From the NCBI RefSeq assembly GCF_945285465.1, contig NZ_CALYQK010000007.1:1-58640 (forward strand): a DNA stretch of 58,640 bases, read 5' to 3'. Under the pieces are notes generated by a model. It saw nothing but the letters and a program-made list of their open reading frames with translations, was not told the origin of the DNA and searched no databases. Positions 20,902-32,193 of this stretch are shown here, one piece after another. Source of the DNA: an uncultured Bartonella sp. GTDB lineage: Bacteria > Pseudomonadota > Alphaproteobacteria > Rhizobiales > Rhizobiaceae. How positions within the stretch are numbered: the first letter of the stretch is position 1; each line of letters starts with the position of its first letter. The position numbers were made by a program, and so were the translations under genes.

Positions 20902-21855
20902 TTAACGGTTTTGTTCTTTTCCACTGATTATAGGCAAAATCAGTTCTTGACCGATCCTGATATGGTTTTGATTTTTAAGAGTCATTGAATTTGCCCAATA
21001 TATGTCCTTTTCATAACGAGACGAACCATAGATTTTCCTGGCAATCGAAGACAGAGTATCGCCCTTTTTTACAATAATTGTGCGCATCGGTTTTCCCCGA
21101 TAATAGACTTGATCAAAAAAATGGTTACCTTCTCCGGTCCGGAATGGAATACCCAGTATATCTATGGTTTCACCTGCTTCATTAAAAAGATCAAGCCGGA
21201 CAAAATGATCGCCGGGAAATAACGATATCAAACGCGACAATGAAAATTTTCCTGACGAATTTGTGATATTGCGTCCAAGACGTGTATTTCCCAATGTTGC
21301 AATGACTTGTGTATTTTTTTCCGCATGGCCAAGAATAGTCAACGTATCATTCTTATACGTTACCCGAGCCACATCAAACAGTTTATCGCTGTTTTTGCCA
21401 ATGTGGATAATTGAAAAATCATCAGAAATAAAATGGTTTGCGCCCGTTGGATCATGGATAACAGCCGCCATCGCATTATTTTTATTTTCGGGTATGAAAA
21501 CTGTTACTGTTTGTAAGGAAGTAACTGATTTGCCACTCTTATCAGTCGCCCGCAGAACAAGATGATATTCGCCAACCCCAAGAATTTTCGTCAATGTAAT
21601 CGTAAAATTGCCATCGCTATCAGCCGAAGCTTCACCGAGTTGACGGGCGCCGTCAACCACTTCAACAGTAGAATTGGCTGTTGCTTTACCAACGACGACC
21701 ACATAATTTTGCTCATTCAGAAAAAAACTTTCAAAACTTGGGCTTTGTATGTCCTGTGTTTGTACACCGTAAGCTGCTGACAAAAAAAACCCGGCCAAAA
21801 TGGCCATCGCAATAACGGCAATTTTTCTCATCCACAAAAAGAATGCCATGGACAA
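20902..21855 (-). CDS. LysM peptidoglycan-binding domain protein with Ig-like repeats
   Basis: C-terminal IIVKKGDTLSSIARKIYGSSRYEKDIYWANSMTLKNQNHIRIGQELILP LysM; N-terminal signal/TM segment. Confidence 0.82.
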   Translation of the reverse strand: MSMAFFLWMRKIAVIAMAILAGFFLSAAYGVQTQDIQSPSFESFFLNEQNYVVVVGKATANSTVEVVDGARQLGEASADSDGNFTITLTKILGVGEYHLVLRATDKSGKSVTSLQTVTVFIPENKNNAMAAVIHDPTGANHFISDDFSIIHIGKNSDKLFDVARVTYKNDTLTILGHAEKNTQVIATLGNTRLGRNITNSSGKFSLSRLISLFPGDHFVRLDLFNEAGETIDILGIPFRTGEGNHFFDQVYYRGKPMRTIIVKKGDTLSSIARKIYGSSRYEKDIYWANSMTLKNQNHIRIGQELILPIISGKEQNR

Positions 21856-21993
21856 ACCTGTTCTTTCAAATCTTTCAATCGGTTTCTTTCCTATTCTATT
21901 TGACCTGCCAACGGAACATTAATCTCTGCCGTAAATTATCTTTTCCTCCATGTTTCCTTTTTACTTGACGCTGCCCCGTGAAGCGTTAAAAAT

Positions 21994-22560
21994 TTGTCTA
22001 TGACAAAAATAAAATCACTTTGTGTTTATTGCGGTTCTTCGAGCGGAATTGGCGAGCATTATGTAAAAAATGCCGAAATTCTTGGCCGGTTAATGGCAGA
22101 AGCCGGTATCGCGCTCGTCTATGGTGGCGGAACGAGCGGAATCATGGGAACAATCGCGCGGGCAGTAAAAAAACACGGCGGTCGAGTTATCGGCATTATT
22201 CCGAATTTTCTGCTTAAAAAAGAGGCTCCTGATGAAGATTCTGGTTTGTTTGACGAATTTATTATTACCCAAACAATGCATCAACGAAAACAAATTATGT
22301 TTGAGCGTTCCGATGCTTTTTTGGCATTTCCGGGTGGAATCGGCACATTGGAAGAAATTGTCGAGATTATGACATGGGCGCAACTCGACCGTCACAAAAA
22401 AACTATTGCTTTTGCCAATATTAACGGCTTTTGGAAGCCTCTGATCGCACTTCTTGACCATATGAAAAATGAAGGCTTTATTCACCGTGACGACAAACTC
22501 AAGCCGTTGGTGATTGATAAAGTTGACGAGATTTTGACTGCCCTTTCAAAACAAGGATAA
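21994..22560 (+). CDS. LOG-family (TIGR00730) Rossmann-fold protein
   Basis: CVYCGSS, YGGGTSGIMG, PGGIGTLEE motifs; ATG likely at 22000. Confidence 0.92.
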   Translation: MSMTKIKSLCVYCGSSSGIGEHYVKNAEILGRLMAEAGIALVYGGGTSGIMGTIARAVKKHGGRVIGIIPNFLLKKEAPDEDSGLFDEFIITQTMHQRKQIMFERSDAFLAFPGGIGTLEEIVEIMTWAQLDRHKKTIAFANINGFWKPLIALLDHMKNEGFIHRDDKLKPLVIDKVDEILTALSKQG

Positions 22561-22623
22561 CACCCGTCCAAAGTCAAATGAACGTGACTGGCAAGTTTTG
22601 GCTTTTTTATAAACTTTGGCGGT

Positions 22624-23607
22624 TTATCGGCCGGAGCGATCTCTTTGGAGCCGAGGTGGCTTTTCCAATTCGATAATCGTTTCTTTATTTTTTGAACGAA
22701 GCATGGTCGAAAAACTTGCCCCTGTGTAAATGATAAGTCCCAGCCAGATAAGCGAGAATGCCGCCAGTTGCACGGTCGAAAACGGCTCGTGAAAAACGAA
22801 AATTGCAATTAAAAACAGAAATGTTGGCGTAGAATAATGCATAAGCCCTAGAGTGGTTAAATTCAATGTCTTTGCGCCTACGGCAAAAAGTATAAACGGA
22901 ACGGCAGTAAATGGCCCTGCCATGATTAACAAGCCGACATCCGACCACGAGCCATCAATAAAATGATCCTGTTTTGTAATGATAAAATAGCCTGCTATTA
23001 TTAATGCCGGAACAAACAAAATCAACGTTTCAAGGGCAAAACCTTCCGTTGGTCCGACCGGCAATGACTTTCTAAAAAAAACATAAAAAGAGAAGGTAAA
23101 CGGCAACAACACCGCAACCCACGGCAAACCGCCGGCGTTTATGGTCAGGATTAAAACAGCAATAACGGCAAGGCCAACAGCAAACCATTGCCATAGATTA
23201 AGGCGTTCGCGTAAAAATATAAGTCCCAACATGACATTAAATAACGGATTGATATAATAACCAAGGGCCGCGTCAACAGCGTGATCATGAGCGATGGCCC
23301 AAATGTAAATACTCCAATTGACGCTAATGAGTGTTGATGTCAAACAAGCCATCGCTACGATTTTAGCTTTTTTCATGGCCGCCCAAAGATCATTGATACG
23401 GCCTGCAACAATAAGGACAACAAGCGCAATGGGTATAGACCACAAGACACGATGGGCAAGGATTTCCATCAGAAAAATATGGGAAACCGCCTTCATATAG
23501 AGCGGAAAAAGTCCCCAAATAACGTAGGCGCAAAGTGCCGCAACAAAACCTGAAATATTTACTGGTAAAAGCTTCTCGCTTCGTGAAAACAAATATTTCA
23601 GGTTCAT
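22624..23607 (-). CDS. rarD: EamA-family transporter RarD
   Basis: AYVIWGLFPLYMKAVSH, multiple TM helices typical of RarD. Confidence 0.87.
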   Translation of the reverse strand: MNLKYLFSRSEKLLPVNISGFVAALCAYVIWGLFPLYMKAVSHIFLMEILAHRVLWSIPIALVVLIVAGRINDLWAAMKKAKIVAMACLTSTLISVNWSIYIWAIAHDHAVDAALGYYINPLFNVMLGLIFLRERLNLWQWFAVGLAVIAVLILTINAGGLPWVAVLLPFTFSFYVFFRKSLPVGPTEGFALETLILFVPALIIAGYFIITKQDHFIDGSWSDVGLLIMAGPFTAVPFILFAVGAKTLNLTTLGLMHYSTPTFLFLIAIFVFHEPFSTVQLAAFSLIWLGLIIYTGASFSTMLRSKNKETIIELEKPPRLQRDRSGR

Positions 23608-23663
23608 GGCACTTTATCTTCCCCCCGCTCCTATTATCATCCGGTTGTTAAATTCAATGCCTT

Positions 23664-24317
23664 TCAAACAATAAACAAACCGCTGCGCATTCGCCCGTTT
23701 CGACTTTTTTCTTCATACCATTCTGCCGCATAAATATTCTCGATCGAAACCTTTTTCTTTTTCAGTTGCTCTTCAAGCCATGTTTCTGTTTTGCCGATTT
23801 CATCGAGACTGCCATTGACAATACTGCCATTTTTAATGACCAATGTTGAGCTTTTTCCTTCTTCCTTGCGGATGACAGACAAATCGCCGTTTGATTCAAG
23901 GCGGGCAAATGCGACTTCGTGTAATGCACAACCTTTAATTCGGAGCATTGTCGAAAAATCATTCACGTCAATATTCAAACGTTTAATCTCATCCATCTGG
24001 TATTTGCCATCCAGGACAAGGGCAACATCCCCGCCTGCGACAAGTCGATGGACGAAAACCGAATGTCGGCGCAAAAAATTTAAACCGATAACCAGAAGCT
24101 GCCAGATGATAAGCACAATCAATAACTGGATAACGGTAATTTTCGGATTATAGATGACACCACCAATAATACCACCCATAACGAAATTGCTAATGAGATC
24201 TGTAGGGGTCATCTGGCTGAGACTACCCCTGCCACTTGTTCGCAAAACCAGAAGAAAAACCGCAAGGCCAACAAAAAGTTTCAGTGCCACATAACCATAA
24301 CCAAAGAGGTATTCCAT
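23664..24317 (-). CDS. DUF421 (YetF-like) membrane protein
   Basis: SQMTPTDLISNFVMGGIIGG plus C-terminal cytoplasmic domain; start trimmed to MEYLFGYG. Confidence 0.8.
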   Translation of the reverse strand: MEYLFGYGYVALKLFVGLAVFLLVLRTSGRGSLSQMTPTDLISNFVMGGIIGGVIYNPKITVIQLLIVLIIWQLLVIGLNFLRRHSVFVHRLVAGGDVALVLDGKYQMDEIKRLNIDVNDFSTMLRIKGCALHEVAFARLESNGDLSVIRKEEGKSSTLVIKNGSIVNGSLDEIGKTETWLEEQLKKKKVSIENIYAAEWYEEKSRNGRMRSGLFIV

Positions 24318-24361
24318 TCTATAAATTTCTCCATCGTTACCAGTGGCGAATTCTGGCGGGA

Positions 24362-25867
24362 TTAACGCTTTATTTCCCAATGTGTCACGCGCTCGCCTGT
24401 CAGCGGATCTTTTTCGTCTTTCAAAATGATATTTTTCAGCACCAATTCATCTCTCAGACGATCAGCCTCTGCCCAATTTTTCGACTTTATGAAACCGAGG
24501 CGTTCATGAATTTTCTGCTCAACAAAATGAACATCTATTTCACTTTTTCGATTAAATAGCGGGCAAGTTTCGTCATCTATCCATTGTTCGTTCAACAAAC
24601 CGATCAACGCCATACCGGCTTTTAAATTTGTCGCGTCCTGCATTTTGAAGTATTGGCGTAAATAGGTAATTGCACTCCAGCAATTCAGATCTTCGGCCAA
24701 AGCCTCGACAAACTCGTCGCTAACCGGTGTATCATCGCAAGAACGGATTTTCTGATCGCGCAATAATTCATACCAGCGATAAAGTTCGCTGCTTGATTGA
24801 CTCAAACGTTGGGCCGTCCAGTTTAACGGCTCGCGATAATGCGTTTGCAACATTGAAAAACGCGCACTCAAGCCTACCCATTGGCGATGCAATTCTTTGT
24901 CAACAGAAGATGGCACTTCGGGAAGCGATGCTTCTAAAATGTCGTGGATAGTAATAAAATTACCGAGGCTTTTTGACATTTTCTGGCCTTCAACCTGAAG
25001 AAATCCGTTATGCATCCACAGATTTGCCATTCGTTCGGTGCCGAAAGCCGAACAACTTTGCGCAATCTCGTTTTCATGGTGAGGAAATACGAGATCAATC
25101 CCGCCGCCATGGATATCAAAAATGTTGTCTGCGGGATTGTCACACTTCAAACCGCCGCCAAAAGGCTCGAGCAATTTCGCCATTGACATGGCTGAACATT
25201 CGATATGCCAGCCCGGACGCCCCTTTGTTTTTATTCCCGCTGGAGATTGCCAGCCCGGTTCGCCATTTTTCGACGGTTTCCACAACACAAAATCCATTTC
25301 GTCACGTTTATAAGCTGCCACATCGACACGCGCACCGGCAATCATTTCATCAAGCGAGCGGCGCGCCAGCGCCCCATAGCGTGGGTGGTTGCCCATACTG
25401 GAGACGGAAAACAGAACATGATCTTCAGCCACATAAGCATGACCGCGCTCAACCAGCCGATTGATCATCGCCCGCATATTATCAAGATGATCTGTTGCGC
25501 GTGGTTGTGCGGTCGGAGCAAGACACCCCAATGCTGTTACATCTTTTTGAAATTCGGCATTGGTTTTTTCAGTAAGAAGTCGAATAGCATCGTTTAACGG
25601 CATATCGGGATAATCGCGCATGGCACGCGCGTTAATCTTGTCATCAACATCTGTAATGTTGCGGGCATAAATGACATGATCTTTGCCATAGACATGGCGC
25701 AACAAACGAAAGAGCACATCAAAAACCACAACCGGGCGCGCATTGCCAATATGGGCGTAGTCATAAACCGTGGGGCCACAAACATAAAGGCGCACTTTGC
25801 TGGCATCAATCGGTCGAAAATCTTCTTTCGTTCGTGTCAGCGTGTTATAAAAATGCAATTTGGTCAT
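24362..25867 (-). CDS. cysS: Cysteinyl-tRNA synthetase
   Basis: [35 protein letters not shown]; start trimmed to MTKLHFYN. Confidence 0.97.
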   Translation of the reverse strand: MTKLHFYNTLTRTKEDFRPIDASKVRLYVCGPTVYDYAHIGNARPVVVFDVLFRLLRHVYGKDHVIYARNITDVDDKINARAMRDYPDMPLNDAIRLLTEKTNAEFQKDVTALGCLAPTAQPRATDHLDNMRAMINRLVERGHAYVAEDHVLFSVSSMGNHPRYGALARRSLDEMIAGARVDVAAYKRDEMDFVLWKPSKNGEPGWQSPAGIKTKGRPGWHIECSAMSMAKLLEPFGGGLKCDNPADNIFDIHGGGIDLVFPHHENEIAQSCSAFGTERMANLWMHNGFLQVEGQKMSKSLGNFITIHDILEASLPEVPSSVDKELHRQWVGLSARFSMLQTHYREPLNWTAQRLSQSSSELYRWYELLRDQKIRSCDDTPVSDEFVEALAEDLNCWSAITYLRQYFKMQDATNLKAGMALIGLLNEQWIDDETCPLFNRKSEIDVHFVEQKIHERLGFIKSKNWAEADRLRDELVLKNIILKDEKDPLTGERVTHWEIKR

Positions 25868-25970
25868 CAGTGTACTTTCTTTTTTCAGGCAAACCACAGA
25901 CATCCTGACAAAGCCCGGCACGACGGTCAACAAGCTTACCCAGTTAGTCATAAATATTTCAGCAAAGCGA

Positions 25971-26741
25971 TTAGAAAAGATCAAGTTGACTTTTATTCTG
26001 CAAATTTTTCACCTTTTTTTCGTTGTCGCTTTCAGTCGGGCGGCATAAATCAATTTTCTCTTTCACATCCGAACCAAGATAAGCTGTATTATTGATTTTT
26101 CCTGATACCGGAAAGACGTCAAATTCACCGATTACGGGATCGCGCGCAATATCGATCACCTCATCAGGCCTGAAATTTCGACAATCAAGCCAGCGTTCTA
26201 CATCTTTCTTTTGAACAATCACCGGCATCCGGTGATGGATCGACTTTAGCGGCGCTTTTGCAGCACAGGTTATGATTGCTGCCGTATCTACTTGTGATCC
26301 TTCCTTGCCGCTCCATGTTTCCATTAGCCCCGCAAAACCGATAATCGTTTTGTCACTCAGGCCGATATAGTAAGGCTGTGACTTGCCGTCTGTGCGCTTT
26401 TTCCATTCATAAAAACCGGTTGCCGGAATAATTACCCGATGATGGCGAAGTGCATTTTTGAAAGATCTTTTAATCGCGACAGTTTCGGCACGTATGTTAA
26501 ATGTTAATGGCCATTGGTCCGGTTGTTTTGTCCAGGCCGGTATAAAGCCCCAGCGGACCAAAAGAGCATCGTGACGAGGCATATTCGACGTCGCCTCCCG
26601 AAAGGCTTCGGGGGCTTTTATGACAAGAATTGGCTGTGTCGGCGCAATATTGTAGCGGGCAGGAAAATCGTCTTCAATCCTGGCATCAAACGCTTGTTCC
26701 ACTTCGCGTCGTCCCGCATCAAGTTCAAACCGCCCGCACAT
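25971..26741 (-). CDS. SOS response-associated peptidase (SRAP/HMCES/YedK)
   Basis: MCGRFEL start with catalytic Cys2, [30 protein letters not shown]. Confidence 0.93.
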   Translation of the reverse strand: MCGRFELDAGRREVEQAFDARIEDDFPARYNIAPTQPILVIKAPEAFREATSNMPRHDALLVRWGFIPAWTKQPDQWPLTFNIRAETVAIKRSFKNALRHHRVIIPATGFYEWKKRTDGKSQPYYIGLSDKTIIGFAGLMETWSGKEGSQVDTAAIITCAAKAPLKSIHHRMPVIVQKKDVERWLDCRNFRPDEVIDIARDPVIGEFDVFPVSGKINNTAYLGSDVKEKIDLCRPTESDNEKKVKNLQNKSQLDLF

Positions 26742-27087
26742 AGATGTCCTTTTAAAAAATTCGATGATTTTATTTTTTACCAATGATGAACAGCATTGAC
26801 TACTAAAAAGACAGCTGTGGCGACCGGAACCTAAAAACTAGCCGATTTTATTTTCGTTGCCGCAAACAACCGTATTCGACACTTGTTATGCCAGCTAGCC
26901 ATAAAATACGTAAAGTTGAAAATCCCAATTCATCAGCTTGTGTTCAATGTGACAATCTCCATATCACGTTGACAATGCCAATATGAGGTGAGAACTATTT
27001 GTCATTGCCCGAAAGCGGTGAAAAGCATTATAAACGGCACTGGAAGCCATACCGCTTTTTGCCAGTAAAAAACATGAGTGGGAAACT

Positions 27088-27459
27088 ATGTACAAAATGT
27101 TGAAAACCTTTATCCTTCTGGTTTTTCTCTGCAATTGGTTACCGGCTGCTGCAGAGCAGATTCCCCAATATGATGTAAAAATGTTGCGCCTTGCCGAAGT
27201 ACTTGGTTCGCTTCATTATCTGCGTAACTTATGCGGCGAAAAAACAACGCAATGGCGTGACCGGATGGAAGAATTGATTAAAGCCGAAAACCCGACGCCA
27301 ACGCGCCGTGCCCGTCTTTATGCCGCTTTTAACGATGCTTATCGCGCCTTCTCTGTCAACTATCATAGTTGCACAAAAGCGGCAGTCGATGCCGATCAAC
27401 GCTATATCAAAGAAGGCTCGGCGCTTGCGAACGAGCTTTTAAACCGTTACGGTAATTAA
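27088..27459 (+). CDS. TIGR02301-family protein (signal peptide)
   Basis: Secretion signal; LAEVLGSLHYLRNLCGE...WRDRMEELI pattern typical of the rhizobial family. Confidence 0.7.
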   Translation: MYKMLKTFILLVFLCNWLPAAAEQIPQYDVKMLRLAEVLGSLHYLRNLCGEKTTQWRDRMEELIKAENPTPTRRARLYAAFNDAYRAFSVNYHSCTKAAVDADQRYIKEGSALANELLNRYGN

Positions 27460-27807
27460 TTTATCCGGAACTAAATGGCAGGATCAGGCTAATTCACACG
27501 ACCTGTACCAGCAATTGAGCGACAAATAAATTTATTCTCTCCGATAAAATTCTGGCCATTACCGCTATTGCGAACGGCAACATGATTCTGTCACCCAACG
27601 AAATTCAACTGAAAGCTGAAGTAAAAGATTTTACAAAACTAAAACCTGAAATTTGTTTTGTTATATTTTCGCCTATAGTTTTATCCGGAATTATAGTGTT
27701 TAACGTGGTTACCCACTCGAAACAGGAAGCCACTTTCGTTATTCAATGTTCGCAGAAATCGCTAAAGGAAAAACCGCCATTTACAACAAGAATCGATAGA
27801 GGTCTTT

Positions 27808-28482
27808 ATGTCATTAAAATCAAACATTTCTGTTTTATTGTTTTGTGGTGCTTTTTTTTCACCACTTTTGGCGCAGTCGCTTACCACCCCGCCGACTGAT
27901 TCATCAGACGACCAGTTGAAGGTTCATCCAACTGTTCAAAAAGTTGATGATGCCGCAAATCCTATTCCTTTACCGGAGCCGGGTAAAAAACTTGCGCAAA
28001 AAAGTACCGAGACCAAACCGGAAATACAATATGACGTTGAAAAATTGCCTTCGCCGGTCAAAATGATGCGACAAAAGATTCTTGAGGCGGCAAAAAGTGG
28101 CGATATCAATAATTTAAGGCCGTTATTAGGCACCGGCAACGATCCGACACAGCTTTCTGTATCCGACAATATTAACGATCCCATTGCTTATCTAAAACAG
28201 CTATCGGGCGATGGCAACGGACTTGAAACAATGGCCATTCTGATCGATTTGTTAAATTCCGGTTTTGTCCATCTTGATGAAGGTGATGATGGAGAAATTT
28301 ATGTTTGGCCTTATTTTGTAGCCGTGCCGCTTGATACACTAACGAATAAACAACTTGTCGAACTTTTTCAAATTATGACCGCTGGTGATTTTGAAGAGAT
28401 GAAAGAAATCGGCACTTATAGCTTTTTCCGTATTGGCATAACACCGGATGGCCGGTGGCGTTTTTTTATAACGGGCGATTAA
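27808..28482 (+). CDS. Predicted periplasmic protein of unknown function
   Basis: N-terminal signal peptide, long ORF with typical codon use. Confidence 0.6.
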   Translation: MSLKSNISVLLFCGAFFSPLLAQSLTTPPTDSSDDQLKVHPTVQKVDDAANPIPLPEPGKKLAQKSTETKPEIQYDVEKLPSPVKMMRQKILEAAKSGDINNLRPLLGTGNDPTQLSVSDNINDPIAYLKQLSGDGNGLETMAILIDLLNSGFVHLDEGDDGEIYVWPYFVAVPLDTLTNKQLVELFQIMTAGDFEEMKEIGTYSFFRIGITPDGRWRFFITGD

Positions 28483-28579
28483 TGTTTACCACCCAGACAA
28501 AGTATTATTCTGACGAAATCGAGGAATATGACATATTCACTCTATTTCACTCTATTATTGGCACGTGCATATTTTTTGG

Positions 28580-29284
28580 CTAGCTCATGGGCGAGATATG
28601 ATGAAGAAGTTGTGGCAAATCGCTTAATTTATCTATTTTTAAATAACGACGATAGTCATATGGTTCATCAGCCCGTTCGAGAGCCCATGTTATTTGATAT
28701 GGGATATAAACAGCCCAGCCACCCGCTTCAAGAACCGGAACTATGTCCGATTTTAACGAATTTCCAACCATCACCATTTCCTGTGGCAGGATTGTGTGAC
28801 GTTTGAAAAGTTTCTCGTATGCGGTTTTATCTTTATGACTAACAATTTCCAACGCTGCAAAAAACGGCTCCAGGCCTGATTTTGCTATCTTGCGTTCCTG
28901 CTCGACAGGATCACCTTTGCTGATCAATATCAAGCGGTAATTTTCTTTAAGTTCATCAAGAAGCGGCAAAACGCCATCAACCAAACAAACAGGTTTTTCC
29001 ATCATGGAACGTCCCAGTTCCACAATATTGTTGAGAAGTTGCGTCGAAATAGACTGTTTACCAAGCTCCAACGCTGCTTCGATCATTGAAAGAACAAAAG
29101 CTTTTATGCCATAGCCGTAAAGAGCAAGATTATGCTTTATCGTTTGGAAGAGGTGTTCTTCAATAACAGCGTCATCGGCATAACAGCTAAGAAGTACCAC
29201 AAATTCACGCTCGGCCTCGCGAAAATAAAATTCATTGTGCCAAAGCGTGTCATCGCCATCCAGACCAATGGTTTTGATCGTCAT
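28580..29284 (-). CDS. HAD-family hydrolase
   Basis: GLDGDDTLWHNE motif I, ILISKGD motif II, MVGNSLKSDIVPVLEAGGWAVYIP. Confidence 0.88.
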   Translation of the reverse strand: MTIKTIGLDGDDTLWHNEFYFREAEREFVVLLSCYADDAVIEEHLFQTIKHNLALYGYGIKAFVLSMIEAALELGKQSISTQLLNNIVELGRSMMEKPVCLVDGVLPLLDELKENYRLILISKGDPVEQERKIAKSGLEPFFAALEIVSHKDKTAYEKLFKRHTILPQEMVMVGNSLKSDIVPVLEAGGWAVYIPYQITWALERADEPYDYRRYLKIDKLSDLPQLLHHISPMS

Positions 29285-29293
29285 TCTATCGGC

Positions 29294-30631
29294 TTAGCGC
29301 GTATGAGGTAAACTCTCAAGAAACTCAACAGGCTCGCCCTGCGACGGCGTGACAATTTCACCTTGCCACATCACGGTTTTACCGCGAATAATCGTTCCGA
29401 CCGGCCAACCTTTGACCTTTTTACCATCATAAGGTGTCCAGCCGGCCTTTGACCCTATCTGCTCATTATGAATTGTTTCTTCCCGCTTTAGATCAACAAT
29501 CGTCAGATCGGCATCATAGCCAACGGCGATGCGTCCTTTGCGGCTGATGCCAAAAATGCGGTTGGGGCCATGAGAAGTAAGATCGACAAAACGTTGCAAA
29601 GAAAGATGTCCGGCATTGACGTGATCAAGCATAATGGCCGAGGTTGTCTGCACACCTGTCATGCCGGAAGGAGATGCGGGATAGATCTTGTGTTTTTCTT
29701 CCAATGTATGCGGCGCGTGATCTGAACCTAAAACGTCGATAATTCCCTGTTGCACGCCATACCAAATACCGGCACGATGACGACTTTCCCTGATTGGCGG
29801 ATTCATCTGGATCAAAGTTCCAAGGCGGGAATAATCATCAGCCGACAAGGTCAGGTGATGTTGTGTTGCCTCAAGTGTTGCAACATCCTTGTGGTTTTTT
29901 AGAAATTCTATTTCCTCGGCCGTTGAAACGTGCAGAACGTGGATACGCGCCCCTGTCTCATGTGCAATTTTGACAAGACGTTCGGTGCAATTAAGTGCTG
30001 CAGTTACATCGCGCCAGACGGGGTGAGACGACGCATCGCCCTCGATACGCAAATGCTTGCGTTCATTGAGCCGCGCCTCATCTTCCGAGTGGAAGGCAGC
30101 GCGCCGACGGGTGTGTTTTAAAATTTCTCTGACCCCGTCATCATCGGCAACAAGAAGATTTCCTGTTGATGAGCCCATAAAAACCTTGATGCCGGCCGCA
30201 CCGGGCAAACGTTCCAATTCGCCTACATCACGGGCATTCTCGTGCGTACCGCCGACCCAGAAAGCAAAGTCGCAATGCATACGGTGGAAGCCGCGCTTAA
30301 CTTTATCGGCTAATGCTGCTTCAGTTGTTGTTAACGGATTGGTGTTTGGCATTTCAAAAACGGCTGTCACGCCTCCGAGCACAGCCGAGCGCGAGCCACT
30401 CTCGAGATCTTCTTTATATTCACCGCCGGGCTCGCGAAAATGCACTTGGCTGTCAATTATTCCGGGAAGAATATGAAGACCGCTACAATCGACAATTTCT
30501 GCCGCCGAACAGGATGATAGATTGCCAATTTCCGCGATACGCCCGTCAAGAATTCCAACATCTCGCTGGCCGATGCCATCCTGGTTGACAAGTGTTCCAC
30601 CCTTAAAAATCTTATCAAATGTTCTCGACAT
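29294..30631 (-). CDS. pyrC: Dihydroorotase
   Basis: DSQVHFREPGGEYKEDLESGSRSA, LGSDHAPHTLEEK; start trimmed to MSRTFDKI. Confidence 0.92.
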   Translation of the reverse strand: MSRTFDKIFKGGTLVNQDGIGQRDVGILDGRIAEIGNLSSCSAAEIVDCSGLHILPGIIDSQVHFREPGGEYKEDLESGSRSAVLGGVTAVFEMPNTNPLTTTEAALADKVKRGFHRMHCDFAFWVGGTHENARDVGELERLPGAAGIKVFMGSSTGNLLVADDDGVREILKHTRRRAAFHSEDEARLNERKHLRIEGDASSHPVWRDVTAALNCTERLVKIAHETGARIHVLHVSTAEEIEFLKNHKDVATLEATQHHLTLSADDYSRLGTLIQMNPPIRESRHRAGIWYGVQQGIIDVLGSDHAPHTLEEKHKIYPASPSGMTGVQTTSAIMLDHVNAGHLSLQRFVDLTSHGPNRIFGISRKGRIAVGYDADLTIVDLKREETIHNEQIGSKAGWTPYDGKKVKGWPVGTIIRGKTVMWQGEIVTPSQGEPVEFLESLPHTR

Positions 30632-30696
30632 TGTTTTTGCTCCTTGCAGCCCACCATTATACCGATTACGTAAATGCGAGAAGAAAGGCAAGATCG

Positions 30697-31572
30697 ATGG
30701 TCGCAAATCACCCATATCTTTTTCTCGATGATCGCCGCATATTGTTTGTCACTGGCGAGGATGCAACGCATTTTTTGGAGCGGCTCATTACCACTGATGT
30801 CGAACAAATCGGGCAAGGTGAACTTTTTCCCGGTGCACTCCTTTCGCCACAGGGAAAGGTGCTTTTCGATTTTCTTATTGGTCGCGTTGCTCACGGCTAT
30901 CTTATTGATATTTCCAACGAACTTGCCGAAAATTTCAAAAAGCGGCTGACACTTTATAAATTACGTTCCAAAGTTGAAATTGCTGAATCTCTTGAACAGC
31001 TTATCAGCGTTTCTTGGGGTAAAGATTCACCTTTTTCAGAAACTGATTCAACTTTTGCCGATAAGCGTTTTCCGGATAAGGAAAAAGTGTTGCGCAATTA
31101 TAACAAGATCTTGCCCCCTGCCCCACACTCAAACGAATTGAAAGATCAATGGAACATGCTGCGCCTGCAACATGGCATTGCCGAAAGTGGTAAGGATTTT
31201 GTCCCGGGGGACGTTTTTCCCCATGATATCAATTACGACCAGATCGGTGCAATTTCTTATAAAAAAGGTTGCTATATCGGACAGGAAATTGTTTCACGCA
31301 TGCATCATCGCGGCACCGCACGCCGGCGTATGCTTGTGGCAACAAGTGATGATATGCTCCCGCCTGCCGGTTCGATCGAAGCAGATGGCAAAACGATTGG
31401 CACCTTGGGAACTGTTGTTGCGCATAAGGCCTCGGCAATTGTGCGCATTGACAGGGTAAAACTGGCTCTCGATCAACATGCGGCTTTTTCTGTGTGTGGT
31501 AGATTACTGACGCTGACAATAGCACCGAATATGGGCTACAGTTTTCCCGAAAACACAACAGAAGGTGAATAA
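30697..31572 (+). CDS. ygfZ: Folate-binding protein YgfZ (GcvT-like)
   Basis: KKGCYIGQEIVSRMHHRGTARRR signature; start trimmed to MVANHPYLF. Confidence 0.9.
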   Translation: MVANHPYLFLDDRRILFVTGEDATHFLERLITTDVEQIGQGELFPGALLSPQGKVLFDFLIGRVAHGYLIDISNELAENFKKRLTLYKLRSKVEIAESLEQLISVSWGKDSPFSETDSTFADKRFPDKEKVLRNYNKILPPAPHSNELKDQWNMLRLQHGIAESGKDFVPGDVFPHDINYDQIGAISYKKGCYIGQEIVSRMHHRGTARRRMLVATSDDMLPPAGSIEADGKTIGTLGTVVAHKASAIVRIDRVKLALDQHAAFSVCGRLLTLTIAPNMGYSFPENTTEGE

Positions 31573-32193
31573 ATGGCAGAGGCGGAAATCGACCGCAATG
31601 GTGATATACGTGCCTGGCAACGGATGTTATCGGGACGCAGGCTCGATCTTATAAATCCTTCGCCTCTGGATATTGAAATTACCGACATCGCCCATGGTCT
31701 GGCGCGCGTTGCCCGATGGAACGGACAGACAAAAGGCAGTCATGCCTATTCGGTCGCCCAGCATTGTCTGTTGGTCGAGCAGATTTACCGATGTTTGAAT
31801 ACAAAAGCTTCGCCAGACGAGCAACTGCTTGCTCTTCTTCATGATGCACCCGAATATGTTATCGGCGACATGATTTCCCCCTTCAAGGCCGTCATGGGCG
31901 GAAGCTATGAACTGATCGAAAAGCGACTTGAGGATGCTATCCGTATCCGATTTGGCCTTGCTACCAATTTAAGCTTGAAGATAAAAAAACTGATAAAACA
32001 GGCCGACCGTATCGCCGCTTTTTATGAATCCGTTACTCTTGCTGGTTTTAACGAAGACGAGGCTTTACGCTATTTCGGCCATCCCGCCGGAATGACGCAG
32101 GAAGGGCTTGATTTGGCGCCGCGCCCAACGGATCAGATCGAAGGGGCATTTCTTGCCCGGTTCAATGCAATCGAGCTTGAAAGATCTCATTAA
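31573..32193 (+). CDS. HD-domain hydrolase (YfbR-like 5'-nucleotidase-type)
   Basis: HSVAQH-like SHAYSVAQHCLLVE, LLHDAPEYVIGDM. Confidence 0.82.
   Translation: MAEAEIDRNGDIRAWQRMLSGRRLDLINPSPLDIEITDIAHGLARVARWNGQTKGSHAYSVAQHCLLVEQIYRCLNTKASPDEQLLALLHDAPEYVIGDMISPFKAVMGGSYELIEKRLEDAIRIRFGLATNLSLKIKKLIKQADRIAAFYESVTLAGFNEDEALRYFGHPAGMTQEGLDLAPRPTDQIEGAFLARFNAIELERSH

Noticed and set aside
27582-27899. 105-aa ORF overlapping the start of the 27808-28482 gene
   Set aside because: Out-of-frame overlap with a better secreted-protein ORF; composition not protein-like.
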